Source: an uncultured Acidobacteriota bacterium
Lineage (GTDB): Bacteria > Acidobacteriota > Terriglobia > Terriglobales > Acidobacteriaceae
DNA length: 51,116 nt
Assembly (NCBI GenBank): GCA_903851035.1
Contig: CAINND010000019.1
Span: 1-51,116, forward strand
Direction: 5' to 3'
Under the pieces are notes generated by a model. It saw nothing but the letters and a program-made list of their open reading frames with translations, ran no database searches and was not told where the DNA came from. This document shows, one piece after another, positions 1 through 7,524 of this stretch. Made by a program: the position numbers and the translations under genes. Positions within the stretch are counted from its first letter, which is position 1. The number at the start of each line of letters is the position of its first letter.

Positions 1-908
1 ACCGAACCCACGTCGTTGCCGCCAAAGCGCAGCCCCATCTGGCAGACCTTCAAGCCTTGCGTCACCCAACTGGCCTGCACGTTCTGGAAGTTCGACAGGA
101 AGATGCGGGAGATGGCCAGGGTCTTCAGGTACTCGACGGCCGTGGCTTCCGGCCAGCCGCGCCCGCCCAGCGCCGTGTGCTTGGGCTGGAAGGTCCAGGG
201 GATGAAGGCCGTAAAGCCTCCGGTTTCTTCCTGTAGATCGTAGATGGCCTGGAAGTGGTTGATGCGGTGCTCCACGGTTTCGCCCACGCCGAACATCATG
301 GTGGCCGTGGTCCTCATGCCCAACTTGTGGGCCGTGCGATGCACGTCCAGCCAGTCCTGCGTGGTGCACTTCAGGCGCGCCACCTTGCTGCGCACCTCGT
401 CATCCAGAATCTCCGCGCCGCCGCCGGGGATGGATTGCAGTCCGGCCTCCATCAGCCTGCGGATCGTCTCCTCCAGGCTGATCTCGCTGTACTCGGCGAT
501 GCCGATGATCTCTGACGCCGACAGGCAATGCTGGTGCACCTGCGGAAAGCGTTCGCGAATGCCGCGGAAGAGCCGCTCGAACCAGTCAATCTTCAACTCG
601 GGATTGATGCCGCCCTGCATCAACACGCCGGTGCCGCCCATCTCAACCGTCTCGGCAATCTTGGCGTAGATGGTGTCGAAGTCCAGCAGATAGCCCTTCT
701 CGCGTCCCGGCCCTTTGACCGGCGCGTAGAAGGCGCAGAAGGTGCAGTACTCCGTGCAAATGTTGGTGTAGTTGATGTTGCGGTCGATGATGTAGCTGAC
801 GATGCCGTCGGGATGCAGGCGGCGGCGGATGGCGTCGGCCTCCATGCCTACGCCGATCAAATCGTCGGAGCGGAACATTTCGAGTGCTTGTTCGCGGGTA
901 AGACTCAT
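1..908 (-). CDS. mqnC: Cyclic dehypoxanthinyl futalosine synthase (partial, runs off left edge)
   Basis: This is a radical SAM enzyme of the futalosine route to menaquinone, which cyclises dehypoxanthinyl futalosine in the cytosol. About 302 codons are present and the C-terminus lies beyond the window (the family is usually about 360-380 residues). The cluster-binding CxxxCxxC is visible as C51, C55 and C58 (CTEYCTFC), preceded by RNINYTNI as in MqnC/MqnE/CofH relatives, and followed by glycine-rich MGGTGVLMQGG. An in-frame TAG lies only 9 nt upstream of ATG 908, so the start is well fixed. There is no Shine-Dalgarno; a TAGAAT box ends 6 nt before the ATG. It is divergent from bshC. MqnE or CofG/H are the alternatives, but the overall motif pattern fits MqnC best. 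Confidence 0.88.
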   Translation of the reverse strand, partial: MSLTREQALEMFRSDDLIGVGMEADAIRRRLHPDGIVSYIIDRNINYTNICTEYCTFCAFYAPVKGPGREKGYLLDFDTIYAKIAETVEMGGTGVLMQGGINPELKIDWFERLFRGIRERFPQVHQHCLSASEIIGIAEYSEISLEETIRRLMEAGLQSIPGGGAEILDDEVRSKVARLKCTTQDWLDVHRTAHKLGMRTTATMMFGVGETVEHRINHFQAIYDLQEETGGFTAFIPWTFQPKHTALGGRGWPEATAVEYLKTLAISRIFLSNFQNVQASWVTQGLKVCQMGLRFGGNDVGS

Positions 909-914
909 AGGGAT

Positions 915-920
915 ATTCTA
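915..920 (-). promoter_or_regulatory. -10-like box TAGAAT for mqnC, leaderless arrangement
   Basis: TAGAAT on the minus strand ends 6 nt before the mqnC ATG, and no Shine-Dalgarno is present. Transcription would begin at or next to the A of the ATG. No good -35 is visible at 17 nt. Confidence 0.4.
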
Positions 921-1150
921 CATTCAGCAGCCGATATGGTGCAGGGGCTGGGAGCTCTGGAAGTGGAGCGACTTTCCTGGGTGTCAAATCTGCCTGCCGC
1001 GTCATGCAAGGCCGTGGCGCTGCGGCATCGGCTACAATCGGGAACGGAAGCCGACGGCGGCCTGCATCGTGCGGCGCAGTTGTACATCCAATCAGTATGG
1101 CGCAGCGGAGCGAACTCCGCGGCCCTTGCGGTGAGCGTGTGGAGACCTGT

Positions 1151-2749
1151 TTGAAGACCGAATGTATTCCGTTTACGGCGATCCCGCACAGCTCGCGGCT
1201 CTTCCTCGATTTTCTCTTCGATTTTGACAAGACCAGTGCCTTCTATGCGCACCGCCCGCTGGCCCAGGCCGTGCTGGAACACGCCCGCACCCTCGACTTT
1301 CCCGCCGAGCGCCGCGCCCGGGTGGCCGATGTGCTGGAGCGCCAGAACCGCCAATGGGGTGCCTCCGCGGCAACCCTTGCCTCCATCGAGCGCCTGCGCA
1401 ACGGTGCCGTGGCCTGCATCAGCGGGCAGCAGGTTGGAGTCTTTGGCGGGCCCTTGTACTCGCTGCTTAAGGCCATCTCCGCCCTGCAAATGGCCGAGGA
1501 GCTGACCTCCAAGGGCGTTCCGGCCGTTCCCATCTTCTGGCTGGCTACCGAGGATCACGACCTGGCGGAGATCGCCGCGGTCACCCTCCGCCATGGCAGT
1601 GAGTTGGAGACCTTCACGGCCACCGCCGCCACCGAGGCCGGTGGCCCTGTGGGTCCCATGCCGCTCGCCGAAAGCATCACGGCCATGGTCGAGCGTGCCG
1701 CCGAACTGCTCGGCCCGGGCTGGGTCAGCGACGCTCTGCGCGAGAGTTACCGCCCCGGTGAGAGCTTTGGCTCGGCCTTTGCGCGCCTCTTTACCCGGCT
1801 GCTCAGCGGCACGGGCATGATTCTCGTCGATCCGCTCGACGACCAGCTCCACGCCATCGCCCAACCCATCCTCAGCGCGGCCGCCGAGCGCGCCGAGGAG
1901 TTGAACTCCGCGCTGCTGGAGCGCGGCAAGCAATTGCACAAAGCCGGCTATCACGAGCAGGTTCGCGTCACGCCGGAGAGCACGCTGCTGTTTTCCTTGG
2001 AAGGCAACCGCCGCACCGTGCTGCACCTGGCGGGCTCGGACTTCATGTTGGGCGCCGCACGTCAACCGCGCCAGCAGGTGTTGGACAACGTCCGTCAACA
2101 CCCCGAGCATTACAGTCCCAACGTGCTGCTGCGCCCCGTCGTGCAGGATTACCTCTTCCCCACGGCCGTTTACTTTGGCGGCCCGGCGGAGATTGCTTAT
2201 TTTGCGCAGGCCGGCGTGGTGTATGAAAAATTGCTCGGCCACAGTACACCGGTTCTGCCGCGCTTCTCCGCCACACTCATGTCTGCCGCGATGAGCGCAT
2301 TGTTGGAGCGCTACGACGTTAGCTTCCTCGATCTTTTCCATGGCAACGAGAAGCTCTGCGAGCTGCTGGCCTCGCGCGTACTGCCCGCCGGGCTGCGCCA
2401 GGCTCTCAGCGCCGCGCATCAGTCGCTGGAGTCGAACCTGTCTGCCGTGCGCGCCGAGTTGCAAACGCTCGACCCCACACTAGTGGATGCCGCCGCACGC
2501 AGCGAGCGCAAGATGCGTTACCAGCTAGGCAAAATCGATGCCAAGGCCGCCCGTGCTCAGCTTCGCCGCTCGCCCACCGTGGCGGAAGATGCGCACATGG
2601 TGCTCAGCGGCCTCTTCCCACACAAAGGCCTGCAGGAGCGCACGCTCCCCGGCATCGAGTTCCTCGCCCAGTACGGCCCGGAACTGATTGCCACGCTGAA
2701 AGAAGTCGCCGCCTCGGGCTGCCCGGGACACCAGATCATTCGGCTGTAA
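1151..2749 (+). CDS. bshC: Bacillithiol biosynthesis cysteine-adding enzyme BshC
   Basis: BshC carries out the last step of bacillithiol synthesis, adding cysteine to glucosaminyl-malate. The 532-residue product matches the family's usual length (about 540). Typical segments are the N-terminal ECIPFTAIPHSSRLFLDFL, then VACISGQQVGVFGGPLY, FWLATEDHDLAEI (family HxxxH/EDHD signature) and, towards the middle, YFGGPAEIAYFAQ. The frame is open further upstream (ATG 1097, GTG 1139), but GGAG at 1141-1144 sits 6 nt before TTG 1151, and the resulting N-terminus matches the family, so I prefer TTG. The upstream 242-nt divergent gap to mqnC holds a TACAAT at 1033-1038 without a clear -35. The other bacillithiol genes (bshA, bshB) are not in the window. 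Confidence 0.93.
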   Translation: MKTECIPFTAIPHSSRLFLDFLFDFDKTSAFYAHRPLAQAVLEHARTLDFPAERRARVADVLERQNRQWGASAATLASIERLRNGAVACISGQQVGVFGGPLYSLLKAISALQMAEELTSKGVPAVPIFWLATEDHDLAEIAAVTLRHGSELETFTATAATEAGGPVGPMPLAESITAMVERAAELLGPGWVSDALRESYRPGESFGSAFARLFTRLLSGTGMILVDPLDDQLHAIAQPILSAAAERAEELNSALLERGKQLHKAGYHEQVRVTPESTLLFSLEGNRRTVLHLAGSDFMLGAARQPRQQVLDNVRQHPEHYSPNVLLRPVVQDYLFPTAVYFGGPAEIAYFAQAGVVYEKLLGHSTPVLPRFSATLMSAAMSALLERYDVSFLDLFHGNEKLCELLASRVLPAGLRQALSAAHQSLESNLSAVRAELQTLDPTLVDAAARSERKMRYQLGKIDAKAARAQLRRSPTVAEDAHMVLSGLFPHKGLQERTLPGIEFLAQYGPELIATLKEVAASGCPGHQIIRL

Positions 2750-2793
2750 ATCCCTCGTTGTGTATCCTATGTGGCGTCGTCTCCGACTGGTGC

Positions 2794-2799
2794 TACCAT
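2794..2799 (+). promoter_or_regulatory. -10-like box TACCAT before the 108-residue gene
   Basis: TACCAT ends 9 nt before ATG 2809, and there is no Shine-Dalgarno in between. It resembles the short-leader or leaderless arrangement seen at several other genes here. Confidence 0.25.
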
Positions 2800-2808
2800 A
2801 TTCACGCT

Positions 2809-3135
2809 ATGTCCAAAAAGCAGAAAAGTTCCGTCGAAGATGGCTTTGAGGTGATGTGTCCCTGCTGCGAGGCCTCGCTCAAGATTGATCCCGTCACCCG
2901 CGCCGTCATCACGCACACGCCCAAGCCCGTGGCCCGTACCTTTGCCGACATGGAAGCCGCCGCTCGCGCCATGCGCGAAGGTGACGTGCGCAAGGAATCG
3001 CTCTTCCGCCAATCGGTAGAGGCCGAAAAGAACAAGGCCGACCTGATGGACAAGCGCTTCGCCGAGGCCGTCAAGAAGGCCAAGGAAGAGAAGGACCTGA
3101 CAAAGCCCTTCCTGCGTGACTTTGATTTGGATTAG
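2809..3135 (+). CDS. Small conserved-looking protein with CPCC motif
   Basis: I do not recognise a named family. The product is 108 residues and soluble. Near the N-terminus it has MCPCCEASLKID, a CxCC cluster that could hold half a zinc site or be a redox pair, since no second Cys pair is present. The rest is strongly charged and predicted helical (AEKNKADLMDKRFAEAVKKAKEEKD), ending in an acidic LRDFDLD. The frame extends upstream to 2758, but ATG 2809 begins a typical MSKKQKSS N-terminus. It lies between bshC (60 nt gap) and mazG (102 nt gap). A possible TACCAT box 9 nt before the ATG suggests its own short-leader transcript. Function unknown. Confidence 0.7.
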   Translation: MSKKQKSSVEDGFEVMCPCCEASLKIDPVTRAVITHTPKPVARTFADMEAAARAMREGDVRKESLFRQSVEAEKNKADLMDKRFAEAVKKAKEEKDLTKPFLRDFDLD

Positions 3136-3237
3136 GCACACTTTGAGTGCAATGACACTGTCGGCCTTGGCCGCTACTTTGCGCCAACCCTCCGGCGACG
3201 CTTGCCATCCCAACCCAGCCGCGTAACACTAGAGGGC

Positions 3238-4125
3238 ATGACGACTGGCCAGCGTTTTGAACGTGCGGTGGAGATCATGCATCGCCTGCGGGCTCCCGGC
3301 GGCTGCCCCTGGGACCGCGAACAGACCTTCGACAGCATCACAAAATACACGGTGGAAGAGACCTACGAGGTCCTGGAAGCCATTGAGCAGCGCGACTGGC
3401 AGGAGCTGCCGCAGGAACTCGGTGACCTGCTTTTGCAGGTGCTCTTCTACGCAGAGATGGCCACCGAAGACGGCCACTTCTCCATTGACACCGTTCTCGA
3501 CACGCTCAGCGACAAGCTGGTGCGGCGGCATCCTCACGTATTTGGCGAGGTGGAGGCCAACACCAGCAGTGAAGTGCTGCGCAACTGGGAGGCCATCAAG
3601 CGCCAGGAGCGCGCGCAGAAATCCGATGGCGACGCCGAGGAGCGCAAACCGCTGCTCGATTCCGTCGGCACGGCCATGCCGTCACTGCTCGAGGGCCTGA
3701 AGCTCAGCAACAAGGCGGCGCACGTTGGCTTCGACTGGCCCAACATTGACGGCCTCTTCGACAAGCTTGCCGAGGAGACCGTTGAGTTGCACCGCGAGGT
3801 CGAACGCATTCCGCCGCCGGGTCCGCAGCCCATTGGACGCGGCGTGGCCGGCGCACGTGGCGTGCATCGCGATGCCGAATTACAATCCCGCCTTGCGGAC
3901 GAAGTCGGCGACCTTTTGTTTACCGTGGTCAACCTTGCCCGCTACCTTGAAGTGGATCCCGAGAGCGCGTTGCGGCACACGAATCGCAAGTTCCGCCGCC
4001 GCTTTGGCCACGTCGAAGCCGCGTTGCATGTCGAGGGCAGGGAACTCTCCGACGCCACGCTAGAAGAGATGGAGCGCCACTGGCAGCAGGCCAAAGGCAG
4101 CGACCCCCGCAGCGAGGAGAAATAG
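3238..4125 (+). CDS. mazG: Nucleoside triphosphate pyrophosphohydrolase MazG
   Basis: MazG hydrolyses (d)NTPs to the monophosphate and pyrophosphate, cleaning the nucleotide pool. The 295-residue protein has two MazG repeats. The first has LRAPGGCPWDREQTFDS, then VEETYEVLEAIE and ELGDLLLQVLFYAEMA, the metal-binding EExxE and ExxD helices. The second has AEETVELHREV and DEVGDLLFTVVNLARY. Between the two helices of the second repeat lies a Gly/Pro-rich insert (IPPPGPQPIGRGVAGARG) longer than in the E. coli protein. AGAGGG just upstream serves ATG 3238. The stop is followed after 2 nt by the next gene, so mazG, the GNAT gene and the racemase gene probably form one transcript. Confidence 0.95.
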   Translation: MTTGQRFERAVEIMHRLRAPGGCPWDREQTFDSITKYTVEETYEVLEAIEQRDWQELPQELGDLLLQVLFYAEMATEDGHFSIDTVLDTLSDKLVRRHPHVFGEVEANTSSEVLRNWEAIKRQERAQKSDGDAEERKPLLDSVGTAMPSLLEGLKLSNKAAHVGFDWPNIDGLFDKLAEETVELHREVERIPPPGPQPIGRGVAGARGVHRDAELQSRLADEVGDLLFTVVNLARYLEVDPESALRHTNRKFRRRFGHVEAALHVEGRELSDATLEEMERHWQQAKGSDPRSEEK

Positions 4126-4127
4126 CG

Positions 4128-4904
4128 TTGAGTGAAGATTTCCAGAAGACATTCGGCGGGCTGACGCTGCGCACCTGCCACACCGTGGGCGACTTCCGCC
4201 AGGTGCTGGCCCTGCAAAAAGAGGTCTGGGGCTTTGAAGACGCCGAGCTGGTGCCGGTGCGTATGTTCGTCGTGGGAGAAAAAGTTGGCGGCCATGTACT
4301 CGGCGCCTTCGATGGCAACACGCTGGTCGGCTACAGCTACGGCATCCCCGGCGTTCGCGCGGGCCATGCCTACATCCACTCTCACATGCTGGCCGTGCGG
4401 GAGAACCTCCGCAACAGCGGCCTGGGCCGTGCGCTAAAGCTGATGCAGCGCGAGCTTTGCCAGCGTCAGGGCTTCACGCTCATCGAGTGGACCTTCGATC
4501 CGTTGGAGATCAAGAACTCCTGGTTCAACCTGGAGCGGCTGGGCGCCATTGTGCGCCGCTACGTGGTCAACCAGTACGGCATCACGGCATCGCCTTTGCA
4601 GGGCGGGCTGCCCACGGATCGCCTAGTGGCCGAGTGGTGGCTCAACAGCGATCGTGTTCGCCATACGCTCGAACATGGCCGCCCGGAGAAGATTGACGTG
4701 GTTGAGCGGGTTGCCGTGCCGGCCAATGTTTATGCGTGGAAGTCCGAGCCGGAGACGCGTCACCTTGCGGCCCAGGCGCAGCGCGGCATACGCGATTCAT
4801 TGCAGCAACATCTGGCGGCGGGGCTGGTGGTCACAGGCTACGAGCGCGACGCCGAGGGCAACGGTAGTTTTCTGTTGGGCCGCTGGGATGGCGCTGAGTT
4901 TTAG
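4128..4904 (+). CDS. GNAT-family acyltransferase (COG3375-like), partner of NSAR
   Basis: This 258-residue protein has the GNAT fold signature with VRENLRNSGLGRALKLMQRE as the acyl-CoA binding loop (R/Q-x-x-G-x-G/A form). The following WTFDPLEIKNSWFNLERLGAIV is typical of the COG3375 family, whose genes sit beside N-succinylamino-acid racemase genes. In the described NSAR pathway the GNAT enzyme puts a succinyl group on D-amino acids. The start is TTG 4128, with GAGGAG upstream inside the end of mazG. It is 2 nt from mazG and 29 nt before the racemase gene. Succinyl-CoA use is inferred from the neighbourhood, not seen in the sequence. Confidence 0.85.
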   Translation: MSEDFQKTFGGLTLRTCHTVGDFRQVLALQKEVWGFEDAELVPVRMFVVGEKVGGHVLGAFDGNTLVGYSYGIPGVRAGHAYIHSHMLAVRENLRNSGLGRALKLMQRELCQRQGFTLIEWTFDPLEIKNSWFNLERLGAIVRRYVVNQYGITASPLQGGLPTDRLVAEWWLNSDRVRHTLEHGRPEKIDVVERVAVPANVYAWKSEPETRHLAAQAQRGIRDSLQQHLAAGLVVTGYERDAEGNGSFLLGRWDGAEF

Positions 4905-4933
4905 CCGACTAAGTATTCAGGCAACGGGGTGAA

Positions 4934-6052
4934 ATGATTATGAAGATTGAGGCCATCACGCTGCGGGAGATCCGCATGCCGCTGGTGCATTTCTTTGAGA
5001 CCAGCTTTGGACGCACCACCGAGCGCCGCATCCTGCTGGTGACCGCACACTGCGAGGGCGCGGACGGCTGGGGCGAATGCACCGCTGGCGAGCATCCCTT
5101 CTTCAGTGAAGAAGCAACGGACACTGCCTGGTGGGTGCTGAAGGAATATCTGGCGCCCATGCTGACGGGTCAAACCCTGCTGGGCGGCGGGCGCGAGGCA
5201 GCCTTCCGCATGTACGGCGTGCGCGGGCATCGCATGGCCAAGGCCGCACTGGAGAACGCCGTATGGGATGCCGAGGCGCAGGCCAAAAATGTTCCGCTAT
5301 GGAAGCTGGTCGGCGGCTCACGGCGTGAGCTTGCGGCCGGTGTCAGTATCGGCATCCAAAACACGCACGAGGAACTGCTGAAAAAAATCGCCACCGAGGT
5401 CGCCGCCGGATACCAGCGCATCAAGGTGAAGGTGAAGCCCGGATGGGACGTGGACGTGCTGGCCAAAATCCGCGAGCGTTTCCCGTCCATCATGCTGAGT
5501 TGCGACGCCAACAGCGCCTACACGCTGGATGACCTGGATCATCTCAAACTCTTCGATGATTTTCGCCTGCTGATGATTGAGCAGCCCTTGTGGAGCGACG
5601 AGATTTATCTGCATGCGCTCTTGCAGCACTCGCTGGCCACCAGTCTGTGCCTGGATGAATCCATCCTCTCGGCCCGCCACGCCATGGCGGCCATCGAGCT
5701 GAAGGCCTGCCGCATCCTCAACGTCAAACTCGGCCGCGTAGGCGGCTTCAGTGAGGCCATTCGCGTGCATGACGTGGCCCTGGCCTCTGAGATTCCCGTC
5801 TGGTGCGGTGGCATGCTGGAGAGTGGCCTCGGCCGCGCTCACAACCTGGCGCTCTCCACCCTTCCGGGCTTCTCGCTCCCGGGTGACGTTTCGGCCTCCG
5901 CGCGCTACTGGAAAGAGGACATCATCGAACCCGAGGTTACCGTTTCCGGGCAGGGAACCATCGCCATCGGCGATCAGCCCGGGCGCGGATACGCCCTGCG
6001 GGAAGATTTGATTGAGCGGCTGACCGTGCGCAAGGAGACTTTCCGCGCATAA
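4934..6052 (+). CDS. OSBS/N-succinylamino-acid racemase (enolase superfamily)
   Basis: This is an enolase-superfamily enzyme of the muconate lactonising subgroup, 372 residues. The catalytic lysines are K164 and K166 (IKVKVKPG) and K265 (LNVKLGRVGG). The magnesium ligands are D191 (SCDANSAY), E216 (MIEQPLW) and D241 (CLDESI), so the active site is complete. The sequence resembles the OSBS/NSAR branch often annotated menC. Because the organism carries mqnC, and because a COG3375-type GNAT gene sits directly upstream, I favour N-succinylamino-acid racemase in D- to L-amino-acid conversion over o-succinylbenzoate synthesis. ATG 4934 or ATG 4940 could start it; a GGGGTGAA ribosome site fits either. 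Confidence 0.88.
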   Translation: MIMKIEAITLREIRMPLVHFFETSFGRTTERRILLVTAHCEGADGWGECTAGEHPFFSEEATDTAWWVLKEYLAPMLTGQTLLGGGREAAFRMYGVRGHRMAKAALENAVWDAEAQAKNVPLWKLVGGSRRELAAGVSIGIQNTHEELLKKIATEVAAGYQRIKVKVKPGWDVDVLAKIRERFPSIMLSCDANSAYTLDDLDHLKLFDDFRLLMIEQPLWSDEIYLHALLQHSLATSLCLDESILSARHAMAAIELKACRILNVKLGRVGGFSEAIRVHDVALASEIPVWCGGMLESGLGRAHNLALSTLPGFSLPGDVSASARYWKEDIIEPEVTVSGQGTIAIGDQPGRGYALREDLIERLTVRKETFRA

Positions 6053-6271
6053 TTTCACTATTCCGCAAGCCCGCATAGGAACCATCCGGGTTGCATTGGC
6101 GTAAAATTCGGAAGTAACGAACGTGGCCGTCCTCCCGGGCGTTGCTCCGGGCCGGGCGGTTGGATATAGTCGGTAGTATCCACCGGCAAGTAAGGACGTG
6201 CAGCGCCGCCGCGGCCGGGATTGTTGAGGCGGGCCGTGGCACAGATCAGAATCTTCTAGGGGAGTGTTCCC

Positions 6272-6790
6272 ATGTGGAAATCGCGCATCGATGAGAAGCC
6301 GACGGCTTCTAACAGCCCGCAGCCGCCGGCGCCCGCAGCTCCGGCCAGCACCACCTATCAACCCCGCACCGTGGAGACGCCCAAAATGGAAAGCTATCGC
6401 GCTGACGTCGCGCACATCGGCAAGTCGGTCATCATCAAAGGCGAGCTGAGTGGCAGTGAAGACCTCTATCTGGATGGCGAGGTCGAAGGCAACATCGACC
6501 TGCACGACCACAACCTGGTCATCGGCCCCAACGGCAAGGTGCGCGCCAACGTCTCCGCCCGCGAGGTCACCGTCCACGGCAAGGTGGATGGCAACGTGAC
6601 CGGCGTGGAAAAGGTCGAGCTCAAAAAGAGCGCGGTGCTTGCCGGCGACATCAGCACTCAGCGCATCGTCATTGAAGACGGCGCGTTCTTCAAGGGCGCC
6701 ATTGACATCCGCAAGGCCGAGGTCAAAACGCCGCCCATTACTTCGTACGGCTCCTCCAGCAGTTCCACGCTGCTTGGTGAAGACAGCTAG
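6272..6790 (+). CDS. Bactofilin (polymer-forming cytoskeletal protein)
   Basis: Bactofilins polymerise without nucleotide into filaments that scaffold envelope synthesis and cell shape. The 172-residue protein has a Pro/Ala-rich disordered N-terminus (about 1-45), then a right-handed beta-helix core (about 50-155) with the family's opening IGKSVIIKGELSGSEDLYLDGEVEG and the repeated G-x-V hexad rhythm (VRANVSAREVTVHGKVDGNVTG). A short Ser-rich tail follows. GGGGAG upstream supports ATG 6272. It is separated from the racemase gene by 219 nt, so it probably has its own promoter, although I could not place one with confidence. Confidence 0.92.
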   Translation: MWKSRIDEKPTASNSPQPPAPAAPASTTYQPRTVETPKMESYRADVAHIGKSVIIKGELSGSEDLYLDGEVEGNIDLHDHNLVIGPNGKVRANVSAREVTVHGKVDGNVTGVEKVELKKSAVLAGDISTQRIVIEDGAFFKGAIDIRKAEVKTPPITSYGSSSSSTLLGEDS

Positions 6791-6804
6791 CATTCACTCA
6801 TCAC

Positions 6805-6841
6805 TCCGGCCCCAGTAGCCACGCAGCTGCGCGGGGCCGGA
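6805..6841 (+). terminator. Hairpin between bactofilin and methyltransferase genes
   Basis: A perfect 9-bp stem, TCCGGCCCC (6805-6813) with GGGGCCGGA (6833-6841), encloses a 19-nt loop 15 nt past the bactofilin stop. No T-run follows, so it may be an attenuator, an RNA-stabilising hairpin or a weak terminator. Confidence 0.4.
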
Positions 6842-6864
6842 CTTCTGAATCGGCAAGGTCAATC

Positions 6865-7524
6865 TTGGGGTTCTTCCGCAATCTCATTGGCGGTGATGAC
6901 GCTTCACCCCGCCCGTCGGCGCGCAAGCTGCCGCGCGTGGAGCGCTACAGCACCGGCTTCGAACAGTTTACCCACGCCATCCGCGAGCCCGAGGGGTTGA
7001 ACATCCTCGATCTCGGCCCTACCTCTCCGGCCAACATCGAATACATCACCGGACTTGGTCATCGCGCCGTCAATGAGGACGTACTTTCCGCCGCCTGCAG
7101 CGGACGCTACCTTGCGCCGGGCGAGGAAGAGGGCACCACCATCGTGGACGTGGCCGGCTTTCTGGCCGCCGAACTGCAATATCCCGAAGAGAGTTTTGAC
7201 GCAGTGATTTTGTGGGATGTCTGTGACTATCTGCCCGAGCCGCTGGTCAAGCCCGTGGTGGAGCGCGTGCGCCGCATCACCCGCCATCGCGGCGTTCTGC
7301 TGGCCTTCTTCCATGCCCGCGAGGCCGCCACGCCGGAGGCGGAAACCCACTATTGCCGCTACCACATCCGCAACCATCGCCTGCTGGAGCTGGAACCGGG
7401 CAAGCCCTACCCGTTGCAGCGCACTTTCCAGAACCGGCACGTGGAAAATCTCTTCCGCGATTACGCCTCGATCAAGTTCTTCCTCGGCAAGGAAAACATC
7501 CGAGAAGTCCTGTTGCTGCGCTAG
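6865..7524 (+). CDS. Class I SAM-dependent methyltransferase-like protein
   Basis: A 219-residue protein with a Rossmann-type methyltransferase layout. The LNILDLGPTSPANIEYIT segment takes the place of motif I, with the usual GxGxG reduced to GPTSP. Next is ESFDAVILWDVCDYLPEPL, equivalent to motifs III-IV, and then RRITRHRGVLLAFFHA as motif V. The altered motif I makes catalysis plausible rather than certain. The start is TTG 6865 with AAGG 7 nt upstream; no ATG fits in frame. Its stop codon shares the CTAG tetranucleotide 7521-7524 with the stop of the convergent ABC transporter gene. Substrate unknown. Confidence 0.78.
   Translation: MGFFRNLIGGDDASPRPSARKLPRVERYSTGFEQFTHAIREPEGLNILDLGPTSPANIEYITGLGHRAVNEDVLSAACSGRYLAPGEEEGTTIVDVAGFLAAELQYPEESFDAVILWDVCDYLPEPLVKPVVERVRRITRHRGVLLAFFHAREAATPEAETHYCRYHIRNHRLLELEPGKPYPLQRTFQNRHVENLFRDYASIKFFLGKENIREVLLLR

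Noticed and set aside
905-2464. Long open frame on the strand opposite bshC (about 519 codons)
   Set aside because: The bshC reading is conserved along its whole length. The antisense frame has low-complexity, Ala/Gly/Gln-rich composition and no motif, as expected from GC-rich codon bias.
7521-7524. Shared CTAG stop codons of convergent genes (a similar 4-nt overlap occurs at 33495-33498)
   Set aside because: Common in compact genomes and needs no special explanation.
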